Source of the DNA: Phycisphaerales bacterium
Lineage (GTDB): Bacteria > Planctomycetota > Phycisphaerae > UBA1845 > PWPN01
NCBI GenBank assembly: GCA_012729595.1
Contig: JAAYCU010000095.1
Span: 1-33,960, forward strand
DNA length: 33,960 nucleotides
Direction of reading: 5' to 3'
The notes beneath the pieces were generated by a model, which saw only the letters and a program-made list of their open reading frames with translations, was not told the origin of the DNA and made no database searches. Below, one piece after another: positions 25,754 through 33,855 of the stretch; positions within the stretch are counted from its first letter, which is position 1; every line of letters begins with the position of its first letter. Made by a program: the position numbers and the translations under genes.

Positions 25754-26602
25754 TTAATCAGCGGACACGAGTTTTTCGTATTCACCGGGATTCATGTGAA
25801 TAGCTTCGGCATCGGTTGGGAATCGCCCGGTGTGGATATCCTCGACATATGCCGTGAACGCCGATCGCATCACGTCCGCGAGGTTCGCGTAGACTTTGAC
25901 CCGGCGGGGTGGATGTCCACCTCCCCAGCCGATCATGTCGTGCAGGACGACGACTGTCCCGTCGCAATGCGGACCGGCCACGCATCCGATTACCGGTAGG
26001 GACGTTCTAGAGGAGATTGCCCGGGCCGCTTCGCCGGCCACTGCTTCTAGTAGCAGCATGACCGCCCCGGCTTTTTCCAGTATCTGGGCGTCCTCCAGAA
26101 GTTCCCGGGCCTGTTCGACCGTCTTGCCCCGGGCTCGATACCCCGTAACGGGGTCGATGTGTTGCGGCAGCAGCCCCAGATGGGCAACTACCGGTACGTC
26201 CGCGTCACGCAATGCGGAGACCAGGTCGGCGTCCTGGCCGGTGACTTCCACCTTGAGGGCGTCGCAGCCGGCGTCTTGCATGAAATGCCGCGCCCAGTCG
26301 ATGCGAGCGTTGTCGTTCATCTGCATGCATTCGAACGGGAAATCGCCCAGCAGAAACGCGTTGGGAGCTCCACGGCGAACGGCCGCGGTCAGATGCAGCA
26401 GTACGTTCGGTGGAGTGCCCCGCGTGTTTGGCAGCCCAAGCACCACCTCGCCGGCGCTGTCGCCGACCAACAGCACCTCTACGCCGGCTTGGTCCATGAC
26501 CCTGGCCGTGGCGAAATCATAACAGGTCAAAACGCTGAATTTTTTGCCGGCCCGCTTGCGAGACCGGAGATCATCGAGAGTGATTTTGCTCATTGTGGAC
26601 AT
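25754..26602 (-). CDS. panB: 3-methyl-2-oxobutanoate hydroxymethyltransferase PanB
   Basis: A 282-residue TIM-barrel enzyme that makes ketopantoate from 2-oxoisovalerate and methylene-tetrahydrofolate, the first committed step of pantothenate and CoA synthesis. Family landmarks are LTCYDFATARVMDQAGV at the N-terminus, LLVGDSAGEVVLG with the metal-binding Asp, GDFPFECMQ, VVAHLGLLPQ and LLLEAV with the catalytic Glu. It starts at ATG 26602, or nine bases later at 26593; neither has a clear ribosome site. A longer open frame reaching into the tRNA is not real. The GT2 gene follows after 8 bp, an unusual partner. Confidence 0.95.
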   Translation of the reverse strand: MSTMSKITLDDLRSRKRAGKKFSVLTCYDFATARVMDQAGVEVLLVGDSAGEVVLGLPNTRGTPPNVLLHLTAAVRRGAPNAFLLGDFPFECMQMNDNARIDWARHFMQDAGCDALKVEVTGQDADLVSALRDADVPVVAHLGLLPQHIDPVTGYRARGKTVEQARELLEDAQILEKAGAVMLLLEAVAGEAARAISSRTSLPVIGCVAGPHCDGTVVVLHDMIGWGGGHPPRRVKVYANLADVMRSAFTAYVEDIHTGRFPTDAEAIHMNPGEYEKLVSAD

Positions 26603-26732
26603 GGTATCAGGATACGCTTGCCCTGCACGGTTGACAAGAATGGGGCCGACTAAGCCCGGTGCCAATACAATATAAGTGCCGCCGGCTATTTCAATAATAT
26701 CGAAACCTTTCCGGAAACGGCTGCTCCGCTCT

Positions 26733-26760
26733 TTGTTGCCCAGGCCAGGCAGGTTATAAT
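26733..26760 (+). promoter_or_regulatory. Promoter of the tRNA-Arg gene
   Basis: TATAAT at 26755-26760 is preceded 16 bp upstream by TTGTTG (26733-26738), a fair -35 match. Initiation would be about 33 nt before the mature tRNA, a normal pre-tRNA leader. Confidence 0.5.
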
Positions 26761-26799
26761 CGTTCCGGCCAGTATTTGAGTAGCCTGCAAGTATGCTTT

Positions 26800-26873
26800 G
26801 CGCCCGTAGCTCAGCAGGATAGAGCACCGGTTTCCTAAACCGGGGGTCACAGGTTCGAATCCTGTCGGGCGCG
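26800..26873 (+). tRNA. tRNA-Arg (CCT)
   Basis: A 74-nt cloverleaf. The acceptor stem GCGCCCG pairs with CGGGCGC. The D arm is GCTC-AGCAGGATA-GAGC. The anticodon stem CCGGT/ACCGG encloses loop TTCCTAA with anticodon CCT (26834-26836), which reads AGG. The T arm contains GGTTCGAATCC. The 3' CCA is not encoded. A short T-run follows directly. Confidence 0.96.
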
Positions 26874-26928
26874 TTTTCACCACGGGTTCATCGTGATGCC
26901 GACTCAGGCAGCTTGTCGATCTTGGCGA

Positions 26929-28038
26929 TTACTTAGAGGAAACCGGCTCGGCGTGGACGTGTTCGAGCATCCGCTCGAGGGCCAGCAGGGCGTCGCGGCG
27001 GGTGGCCGGATCGACGGTGATGCGGTTGACCACCCGGCCGGCGGCCAGCTCATCGAGGCACCACAGCAGGTGCGGCAGGTCGATCCGGAACATGGTCGTG
27101 CAGAGACACTGTGGCTTGCCGAGCAGGCGAATGTCCTTGCGGCCGAGGTTCTGCTCGATCAGCCGATGGACCAGGTTGATCTCCGTGCCGACCGCCCAAC
27201 GCGAGCCGTCCGGGGCCTCGGTGATGACCTTAATAATATATTCCGTACTGCCGGCCAGGTCGGCTTTCTGGACTACTTCCCAGCAGCATTCGGGGTGTAC
27301 GATGATTTTGCGGTCCGGATCGGTCCGGCGGACCTGAGCGCAGTCCTCCGGGGTGAAATACTGGTGAACGCTGCAGAACCCTTTCCAGAGGATGAATTTG
27401 GCCTGGCGGATCTGCTCGTCGGAAAAATCGTTGTCGTCCGGGCCGTAGAGGATCATGGATTCCAGCGGCCAGCCCATGGCGTAGGCCGTATTACGCCCGA
27501 GGTGCTGATCGGGCAGGAAAAGCACCTTGTCGCCCTGGTCGAGGGCGTATTCGAGGATGCGCCGGGCGTTGCTGCTGGTGCAGCAGGCCCCATCGTGACG
27601 GCCGCAGAAGGCCTTGATTGACGCCGCGCTGTTGACATAGGTGATGGGGATGATTTTCTCGTCGGTGACGTCGGTCAGGTACGCCCAGGCCTCCTCGACC
27701 TGCTCGAGGGTGGCCATGTCGGCCATGCTGCACCCGGCGGTCAGGTCGGGAAGGATGACTTGCACGCTGTCGTCCGTAAGGATGTCGGCGGACTCGGCCA
27801 TGAAATGCACGCCGCAGAAAACCACGAATTCGGCGTTTTTCTGCCGGGCGGCAAGTTGGCTGAGCTTGAGGCTGTCGCCGGTGAAATCGGCGAACCGGAT
27901 CACGTCGTCGCGCTGGTAGTGGTGGCCTAGGATCACCAGTCGATCGCCAAAGGCCCGCTTATGCGCACCAATCCGCTCGGCCATCTGTTCGAGGCTGAGC
28001 GTGTGGTATTTTTCTGGTAAAGGCACCTGAGTCAACAT
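26929..28038 (-). CDS. nadA: Quinolinate synthase A
   Basis: A 369-residue [4Fe-4S] enzyme that condenses iminoaspartate and dihydroxyacetone phosphate to quinolinate in NAD synthesis. Family motifs are VILGHHYQRDDV (~35), FVVFCGVHFMAESA, the first cluster Cys in TAGCSMAD, TYVNSAASIKAF, DQHLGRNTA, the second in HPECCWEV and the third in PQCLCTTM. The usual three cluster cysteines are accounted for. The start at 28038 fits the family length; open frame further upstream is non-coding. It stands alone on the minus strand next to the tRNA gene. Confidence 0.96.
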   Translation of the reverse strand: MLTQVPLPEKYHTLSLEQMAERIGAHKRAFGDRLVILGHHYQRDDVIRFADFTGDSLKLSQLAARQKNAEFVVFCGVHFMAESADILTDDSVQVILPDLTAGCSMADMATLEQVEEAWAYLTDVTDEKIIPITYVNSAASIKAFCGRHDGACCTSSNARRILEYALDQGDKVLFLPDQHLGRNTAYAMGWPLESMILYGPDDNDFSDEQIRQAKFILWKGFCSVHQYFTPEDCAQVRRTDPDRKIIVHPECCWEVVQKADLAGSTEYIIKVITEAPDGSRWAVGTEINLVHRLIEQNLGRKDIRLLGKPQCLCTTMFRIDLPHLLWCLDELAAGRVVNRITVDPATRRDALLALERMLEHVHAEPVSSK

Positions 28039-28405
28039 ACTTCTCAGTATAGCTCCAAAGGCTGGCCGGGCCAAACAGCTAACACTTATAGTTAAGTTCC
28101 TTGGGGATGGCCAAGTATTTTGGCGAGCACCCATGAAGTAATACTGCTTTCGAGAATAATCATAATGGGTCGGGACACGGCGCATTGAAGCCCGGCGTGA
28201 GCGTTCTCTGTCAAGCGGTACTACGAATATTTGGTGTTGCCAAGAAGGCGGGCGTACTCAGAACTTTACTGTTATAATGACCGAGTCATCCAGGCCTTCG
28301 GCAGGCGGCGTTCAAGGCCCTTTAGCGATGACGAATAATCAATGATTGTATTGTTTAAGCGCAGGCGAACGCCGGGGTTTCCGTAAACGAAAAGGGGGTA
28401 TCCCT
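28039..28405. other. Divergent intergenic region
   Basis: A 367-bp gap between nadA (minus) and the large glycosidase-like gene (plus). Its one clear signal is the extended -10 element at 28270-28278. No gene or recognised RNA was found. Confidence 0.4.
28270..28278 (+). promoter_or_regulatory. Extended -10 promoter of the large glycosidase-like gene
   Basis: TGTTATAAT is a perfect extended -10 element. Transcription would start near 28285, giving a leader of about 120 nt before the ATG at 28406. No good -35 is seen at normal spacing. Confidence 0.45.
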
Positions 28406-31400
28406 ATGTGTATTTTGCCAATGGTCACAACATGCTCCTGGTCGCATGTCGCCCGAATCATGTGCCTGTCGTTCCTGCTATTTAATTATCCGTCGCCGAC
28501 GGTGTTTGCCGACGAATCCGCTGTCACCGATCAAGCGGTCTCAGTGCTGTATGTTCGGGGTAACACCTGGCTGGACACATTGTGCAACACCCGCCAGCGT
28601 GTGCAGGCTTGGCGCACCGAAGAGGAGCGCAAAGGGCGGCGTTTTCCCGTCCCAAACGAAAGCGATGTCGTCCAGTCCGACATTGAGGAGGCGGTGGAAG
28701 CGTGGAAGGCATTCTCGGCGGACTTTCCCGTCGAAGCGCGCGATCTTGAGCAATACTTACAACCAGGCGGTGTGGCGTTGTTGGAAAACCCGGACGCCGG
28801 TCGCATGGTACGATCATGTCTCGAGCGTAACCTCGAGCAGTTGGCTTGCGACTATCCCGGTTTTGAGTTCATTCAGCAAACGAAGCAACATATCACTGAC
28901 GAAATCATCACCCAAGCGAACGCCAGCCTGGATCAAACGCTGATAGCATTGATGTCGCTAGGCCAGACGGCAAACGTACTTAACGCCTCGCGTACCGATA
29001 TCACCGGCAACTGGCACGAAGGCGATGATCATCCACCACATATCAAGACCCGTCAGCCGCCCATGGATTGGGAGAACCAGGAAACTCGAACCTTCCGCCA
29101 GACGCTGACGTTGCCGGTAGGCGCCTACCAGGTGGTGATCGGTACGCCAGGCGTGCCTTCTGACGAAGGCCGTCCGCTCAACTGGCATGGTACGATCAAG
29201 GTAGGAGACGGTCCGGCGGTCGCGCTGACGGCTGACGGTGCGCGGGTTGACTTTATCGTGGCGGAAAACGGCGGTGAGGAGACGCTGGAACTGTGCCATT
29301 CGCTCGCAAGGCCGGTGAACACCTGTCTGATCGGTACGGCCCGGTTGCCGCTCCGTCCCCTGACCTACGCCGCGCATCCGGCCGGCGGACACCAGGCGAT
29401 TTTGCGCGGCATCCCGTTTCTTGTGTCGAGCGGCACCCGGCCGGGCGAAGTGGCCTGTTACGGTGCCAAGGTACGCGTCGCGTATTTCCTGGGGATGATT
29501 CACTCGGAAGACATTGGTAACGGTTCCTGGTACAGCCCAAAGGGCGATCACAGCCGTTCCTACTTCGTGGGTGATCAGGCGGGAACGATCGAAATTCAGT
29601 GGGCAGATGGCGGAGAGACGTTGGTGCCGCTGATATTCGGCTTTAACTTGTGGTGGTCTCGCCCGTGGGATCTGGCATGGCATAGCGATCAGTTCGGCAA
29701 TCCGGGCTTAAACCGGGACGAAGTACTTTTTGGCGGCCCGTCTGGAGACCATTTTCGGACTGACATCGAAAATGGACTCCAACTAGTGGACGGCTACCGG
29801 GTATTGGGGGCCAAGACCAGCGATCAGCGGTTCATCTTCTCGCTTGACCTGGGCGGACGCGCGGTGGCCGCTATGAAGTTTTACGGTGTCAAGGAACTGT
29901 CCGGCGAACCGATTATCTCCGCCGTGACCCTGGAAACCGCGGAACCAATCGAGACGCTTCGTTCGTTGCCTCTGCTCAGTACACGTCCGCCGATTACGAA
30001 GATGGTCACACTCGAGGCCATCGCGAACAAGGAATACGAACCAGGCATGCGCAAGATCATGCACGCCTTCTACACTTTTCTTGACGATCTGCCCAAGCTG
30101 GAGAAACCGGAGATTCCCGAGGGTTACTTTGGTCCGCGATACGACTTCCAGGGCCGCCCGGAAGCCCTCTATGCGGCGTGTTACCTGTACCGTAACGGGC
30201 CGGAGTGTGGGTCGCATGTGCCAGCCAGTGGCGTGGGTTGCGTTTCCCCCGTCTCGTCCGGTTATCTCGTGGGGTTATACCAAAAAGGGATGGGCCTATG
30301 GGCACTGAACCGCCCGCTTTTCGGCAGCTTGGAAGAATGGTTCAAGCTCTACACTGAAAAGGCGCCAGGCGAATTGGCCGGCCGAAAGAACGCGTGGACA
30401 CGAGGAGCCGGTAAGCTGCTGCGCGAGGCCAAGGCCTTTGGTTATTGCAAACATGCTGATGCCTACATCGACTGGCTGGACCACTGCCTGTTCACGGAGG
30501 CGAACCCGCCGCATTGGAACCGCGTCGCCGGTAGTTCGGCTTACTCTAAGCTTCGGCGTCAAGTCGGTGATATTGTCGAGCAGGGCAATCGCGAGAACGA
30601 TGGGCACGGCAACTGTATGTGGGGTCGATACATGGTCTGGCACTGGTCCGGGAAGCCCAAGGAGTGGAACGAGAAACGCTGGAACGCCACCGCTGCCGCC
30701 GTGGAGTGGATTCAGTGGCAGCTCGATACCGAAAAGCACTTTCCCAATAGGGGCAAGGAAGTACTTTTTACGGAGAGCGAATGCGCGGGTGGCGCCTATG
30801 ATATCTACTCGTCCTTCAATTGCCTGCACGGGCTTAAGCTCTCCATTCGCATGGCCGAACAACTCGGCAAGGCCGAAACCGTTAAGAGGTGGCAGACGCT
30901 ATACGAGAGGCTGCGGCGCGGCATTCGTCAGCACCTGGTCAAAGACGACGGTACCTGGCATACGGAGGAAGGGTGCGACTGGCAGGACCACGCCCATGCG
31001 CTGGTGCCCGTCACCATGGCCAGCGACGGTGATTCGTTCACTCCGTTGCAGGATTACGCCGCTGGCGACGAGCTTGATCGCGAGTTTATCCAGATCAGCC
31101 TGGCCACGTACCGCCGCCTGATGCGCTCAAAAGACTACTACTGCATTCGCATGTATGGGTACGGGCAGGGCTACATGACCCAGGCCGCATTGCTGCTGGA
31201 CGAGATGGCCGATGCCGAGCAGTTCATCAATGTGCTGGTACGTCACTCTTATCTGCCTCATATGGCCGGCTGGGCTTGTCCGGAAGGCATCATTCTACAC
31301 CGCAGCGGCAAGTATTACCTGCCGGTCAACGGATATGCGGGGCAGGACAGCCATCTGGGTGAGGCCACCAAGGCCATGCGTTTGATGCTGGGTGTGGACG

Positions 31401-31753
31401 ATAACGATTCAGAGCACATTCGTCTGGTTCCGCGTTACCCAGCCACATGGACAAGGATGGAGATCAAGGACTGGCCTGTCCTGACCGGGAGCGATCGGCA
31501 GAAACTCCGCTACACATACGAACGATCCGCCGAACGTCATCGTTTCGTCTACGCTTTTGAACAACCCCTTAAACGGCTGAGCGTGCGGCTGGGCCCCATA
31601 CCGGAGGGTGCTGTGGTGTCGCGGGCGACGGTATTGGGGCGGGATATCCAGGCCGAGATTGAGCCGTCCGGGGACAGCCGCTGGGTATGGATTCGGGATT
31701 TAGACAAGGCAACGGGCGAAATTGATCTTGTCCTACAAAATGTAGATCGCTGA
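28406..31753 (+). CDS. Large exported glycosidase-like protein
   Basis: A 1115-residue protein. The start at 28406 has AAGGGGG 7 nt upstream. Export is suggested by a signal peptide with core ARIMCLSFLLFNY (~16-28), cut near TVFADES. The middle (~200-520) is beta-rich with jelly-roll-like strands (RTFRQTLTLPVGAYQVVIGTP). The region from ~570 to ~1020 is helical with repeated Trp/Glu/Asp motifs (for example ENDGHGNCMWGRYMVWHW, GGAYDIYSSFNCLHGLKL, EEGCDWQDHAH), as in (alpha/alpha)6-barrel glycosidases or lyases. A final beta domain (~1020-1115) closes the chain, a layout shared by several such families. I cannot assign the family or name catalytic acids. It is single-gene, with its own promoter. 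Confidence 0.72.
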   Translation: MCILPMVTTCSWSHVARIMCLSFLLFNYPSPTVFADESAVTDQAVSVLYVRGNTWLDTLCNTRQRVQAWRTEEERKGRRFPVPNESDVVQSDIEEAVEAWKAFSADFPVEARDLEQYLQPGGVALLENPDAGRMVRSCLERNLEQLACDYPGFEFIQQTKQHITDEIITQANASLDQTLIALMSLGQTANVLNASRTDITGNWHEGDDHPPHIKTRQPPMDWENQETRTFRQTLTLPVGAYQVVIGTPGVPSDEGRPLNWHGTIKVGDGPAVALTADGARVDFIVAENGGEETLELCHSLARPVNTCLIGTARLPLRPLTYAAHPAGGHQAILRGIPFLVSSGTRPGEVACYGAKVRVAYFLGMIHSEDIGNGSWYSPKGDHSRSYFVGDQAGTIEIQWADGGETLVPLIFGFNLWWSRPWDLAWHSDQFGNPGLNRDEVLFGGPSGDHFRTDIENGLQLVDGYRVLGAKTSDQRFIFSLDLGGRAVAAMKFYGVKELSGEPIISAVTLETAEPIETLRSLPLLSTRPPITKMVTLEAIANKEYEPGMRKIMHAFYTFLDDLPKLEKPEIPEGYFGPRYDFQGRPEALYAACYLYRNGPECGSHVPASGVGCVSPVSSGYLVGLYQKGMGLWALNRPLFGSLEEWFKLYTEKAPGELAGRKNAWTRGAGKLLREAKAFGYCKHADAYIDWLDHCLFTEANPPHWNRVAGSSAYSKLRRQVGDIVEQGNRENDGHGNCMWGRYMVWHWSGKPKEWNEKRWNATAAAVEWIQWQLDTEKHFPNRGKEVLFTESECAGGAYDIYSSFNCLHGLKLSIRMAEQLGKAETVKRWQTLYERLRRGIRQHLVKDDGTWHTEEGCDWQDHAHALVPVTMASDGDSFTPLQDYAAGDELDREFIQISLATYRRLMRSKDYYCIRMYGYGQGYMTQAALLLDEMADAEQFINVLVRHSYLPHMAGWACPEGIILHRSGKYYLPVNGYAGQDSHLGEATKAMRLMLGVDDNDSEHIRLVPRYPATWTRMEIKDWPVLTGSDRQKLRYTYERSAERHRFVYAFEQPLKRLSVRLGPIPEGAVVSRATVLGRDIQAEIEPSGDSRWVWIRDLDKATGEIDLVLQNVDR

Positions 31754-31922
31754 CAAAAACTAGCGACACGATTCCGATATTCTAAAACTCCAGCTTATGC
31801 GGTCTCAGGGATGTCCCTGAAGATTTACTGCTGTGCGGCCTTGTGCGAGAATTGGATGTTAACATGGCGTATACGAGAGCATGACGCGACGAAATAGCGG
31901 GCGGTATGACGGTATCAGAGAA

Positions 31923-31938
31923 TGGCACGATGAATGCA
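31923..31938 (+). promoter_or_regulatory. Sigma-54-type promoter candidate
   Basis: TGGCACG, four bases, then ATGCA differs from the -24/-12 consensus (TGGCACG-N4-TTGCW) at one position. The invariant GG and GC are exactly 10 bp apart. It points into a gene-free stretch that ends in a long hairpin about 210 bp on. A match this close can occur by chance in a window of this size. Confidence 0.3.
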
Positions 31939-32157
31939 AACCTCTCTCATTCCCAGAGCCGCCTGTCAAATAATAAATATCCTACCCGTTGTTCCGGGAC
32001 TGCTGGCGAGCCTTCAAACCTTTCGCCAATCGGTATGGTCCCAAACGAAGTATGGATGGAATGGCTATAACGGTAATTCCCCAAAGCGGATGATTACTGA
32101 GCAATCGGCTGCGTACATGATGCTTGCGCTATATACACCGGCGCCATTGGCGCATAA

Positions 32158-32196
32158 GAGACCGAGAGAACCGTAAGGCACGATTCTCTCAGTCTC
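32158..32196. repeat. Long hairpin, 12 bp with one mismatch
   Basis: GAGAC-C-GAGAGAA pairs with TTCTCTC-A-GTCTC around a 13-nt loop. It is one of the strongest inverted repeats in the window. It has no T-run on either side, so it is not a standard terminator. It lies downstream of both the sigma-54-like site on the plus strand and the 43-codon gene on the minus strand. Confidence 0.45.
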
Positions 32197-32265
32197 AAAC
32201 CATAGCGTGAAAGGGTTCATCGATCCGCGTGAATAAAGTGGCGCGCACGCGGCTGACTGTCCGCC

Positions 32266-32397
32266 TCACGCTCCGACGATGACGCCCAGGAACTGGCTGA
32301 TCACGGAAGGAAGATTCTCGCATCCCGGAACAGCCAGAGCGGCGAAGGAGGTACCTGAAAACAAGACCGCCCATTTTCGCACTGTTTTCTGCCACAT
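32266..32397 (-). CDS. Candidate 43-residue exported or lipoprotein-like small protein
   Basis: The product begins MWQKTVRKWAVLFSG, basic then hydrophobic, continues FAALAVPGC, and ends with a second hydrophobic stretch VISQFLGVIVGA. The N-terminus looks like a signal sequence, with PGC at a lipobox-like place. GGGA lies 8-9 nt before the ATG. Short proteins with this plan (charged Trp-containing start, Cys after the hydrophobic core, hydrophobic end) seem familiar from Phycisphaerae-type genomes, but this is recollection. It may be real; it could also be chance. Confidence 0.42.
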   Translation of the reverse strand: MWQKTVRKWAVLFSGTSFAALAVPGCENLPSVISQFLGVIVGA

Positions 32398-32809
32398 ATC
32401 GATTTCCCATTTTTTGCGTGGAGCCCTGCCATGAACTCTGCCCGTACCCACGCGATACGGGCAAGATTCTTTTCCGTTGTCAGCCACATGGCTGAGTAGG
32501 ACCGAACTTCATGACTACGCGATAAAACCGGCGGCGATCCGCAAGCGGTCGTATGCCCGTAGGGGCATCCCATCTCTGTGGTGGCTCGGGCGGAACTCAG
32601 AACTGCTTGCGGCCGGCAAGCTTAGGCGCGACAAGACGAGGCGTACCCGAAGTCGGCGGTAGGGATTCGTTCGCTATTCCCTTCGGCGCCCCGGCGGTGA
32701 GAAAATGTCAAAAATCGTCCGCTGTCCGGCATGGGGGCCATGGGATATAATAGCTTCCATTCGCGGCCTTTCGGAACGGTTTTGTATTGTCAGGGATTGA
32801 TGTACTCCT
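32398..32809. other. Intergenic region with nested inverted repeats
   Basis: A 412-bp gap. CCGCAAGC (32539-32546) pairs with GCTTGCGG (32605-32612). Inside lies a perfect hairpin ATGCCC-GTAG-GGGCAT (32553-32568). AGGGA/TCCCT (32661-32665 with 32678-32682) forms a further stem. The arrangement resembles a folded RNA, but no known family is recognised. A TATAAT at 32746-32751 may be the -10 of the sigma-factor gene. Confidence 0.35.
32746..32751 (+). promoter_or_regulatory. Possible -10 box of the sigma-factor gene
   Basis: TATAAT lies 58 bp before the sigma-factor ATG. The -35 region at normal spacing is poor and there is no TGn extension, so the call rests on the perfect -10 and its position. 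Confidence 0.3.
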
Positions 32810-33388
32810 ATGCCGACTGAGTTTAATTCACGGATCACCCAGGTTGTCGGAGAGGTGGCCTCGGGACACCAAGGAGCCGCCGAGCGGCTTTTCGTACTCC
32901 TGTACGACGTATTCCACGATATGGCCCAACGCTATCTCCGCGTCGAAAATGTCGGCCATACCCTTTCGCCCACGGCGTTGGTCCACGAAGCTTACCTCAA
33001 GCTGGTGGATCAGAATCAGGTCGATTGGCAGGGGAAAACGCATTTCCTGGCGATCGGGGCCCAGGCCATGAGACGCATTCTGGTTGATTATGCCCGCCAG
33101 AAGAAACGCATTAAACGCGGCGGTCGACTCCAACGCATTATCCTTGACGAGCAGGTGGCCTTGTCCCCGCAAAGGGACGAGGATTTGCTGGCCCTGGATG
33201 AGGCCCTGGGTAAACTGGCCCAGGTGGACCCGCGTCAGGCCGCCATCGTGGAACTTCGTTTCTTCGGCGGCTTGAACGTGGCCGAGGTGGCCGCCGTCCT
33301 CGGGGTCTCCAAACGCACGATCGAGAGTGAATGGACCGCCGTTCGCGCATGGCTGCGCCGTGAGTTACAGGAAAAGACTTCTTCATGA
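32810..33388 (+). CDS. ECF-type RNA polymerase sigma factor, planctomycete type
   Basis: A 192-residue sigma factor of the Sigma70_ECF group (PF07638 type) abundant in Planctomycetota. Region 2 contains LSPTALVHEAYLKLVDQ (~52-68) and HFLAIGAQAMRRILVDYAR (~77-95), a group hallmark. A basic linker (KKRIKRGG) follows. Region 4 has a helix-turn-helix at LNVAEVAAVLGVSKRTIESEW (split around ~155-175). Its stop codon overlaps the start of the next gene as ATGA, so sigma factor and kinase are translationally coupled, and phosphorylation-linked control is expected in this group. Confidence 0.93.
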   Translation: MPTEFNSRITQVVGEVASGHQGAAERLFVLLYDVFHDMAQRYLRVENVGHTLSPTALVHEAYLKLVDQNQVDWQGKTHFLAIGAQAMRRILVDYARQKKRIKRGGRLQRIILDEQVALSPQRDEDLLALDEALGKLAQVDPRQAAIVELRFFGGLNVAEVAAVLGVSKRTIESEWTAVRAWLRRELQEKTSS

Positions 33389-33855
33389 CTCCGGAACGTC
33401 ATCAACAGATAAAACGCCTGTTTCTGGCGGCCTGTGAACTGAGCCAGGAGCAACGCTCGGCCTTTCTGGAGCAGGCCTGCGCGGAAGACCCGGACCTCCG
33501 GCGGGAAGTGGAATCCCTGCTGGCCCATCATCTCGCGGCCACGTTGCTCGAAACGGAAACGGCCGCTACGTTATCGCCGGAGCAGGCCGAACGTATCGAG
33601 AAGCGGTTGAGAGAGCTTCGCTCGGAGGCCTCGGCGGAGTCGGCGACCGCCGAACCCGCGCGTTTTTCGGCCGGCACCATGCTCCTGGATCGGTATCGCA
33701 TCGTCCATCAACTCGGGCGTGGAGGAATGGGGGAAGTCTATCGGGCGGATGATCTCAAACTCGACCAGTCGGTAGCTCTGAAATTCATCGCCCCCGGCCG
33801 CACGCACGACGCAAAATGGCTGGCCCGCTTTTATAACCCCGGATTTCCCATATGA
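33385..33855 (+). CDS. Ser/Thr protein kinase, truncated after the ATP-binding lysine
   Basis: The 156-residue frame starts in an ATGA overlap with the sigma-factor gene. Residues ~1-85 are the helical N-terminal extension usual for planctomycete sigma-linked kinases (EQACAEDPDLRREVESLL). The kinase domain opens with YRIVHQLGRGGMGEVYRA (glycine-rich loop, 111-121) and VALKF with K133. After HDAKWLARFYN (N151) the sequence leaves the family. It reads PGFPI and stops, where family members continue with NEV and the C-helix. The C-helix Glu, catalytic loop and DFG are all absent, so this cannot be an active kinase. The break near 33838 suggests an insertion, deletion or assembly junction. Confidence 0.85.
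   Translation: MTPERHQQIKRLFLAACELSQEQRSAFLEQACAEDPDLRREVESLLAHHLAATLLETETAATLSPEQAERIEKRLRELRSEASAESATAEPARFSAGTMLLDRYRIVHQLGRGGMGEVYRADDLKLDQSVALKFIAPGRTHDAKWLARFYNPGFPI

Larger units (their letters stand above)
31754..32265. other. Gene-poor region with hairpin and sigma-54-like site
   Basis: No gene is convincing in these 512 bp. There is a palindrome TCAGGGA-TG-TCCCTGA at 31805-31820, a sigma-54-like promoter at 31923-31938, a small inverted repeat GCGCC-ATT-GGCGC near 32141, and a long hairpin at 32158-32196. An 80-codon open frame from 31934 has no ribosome site. Confidence 0.4.

Noticed and set aside
26603-26827. Upstream extension of panB to 26827
   Set aside because: It would run through the tRNA-Arg gene and adds residues foreign to PanB.
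31934-32176. 80-codon plus-strand frame downstream of the glycosidase-like gene
   Set aside because: No ribosome site, its start lies within the sigma-54-like element, and there is no domain-like pattern.
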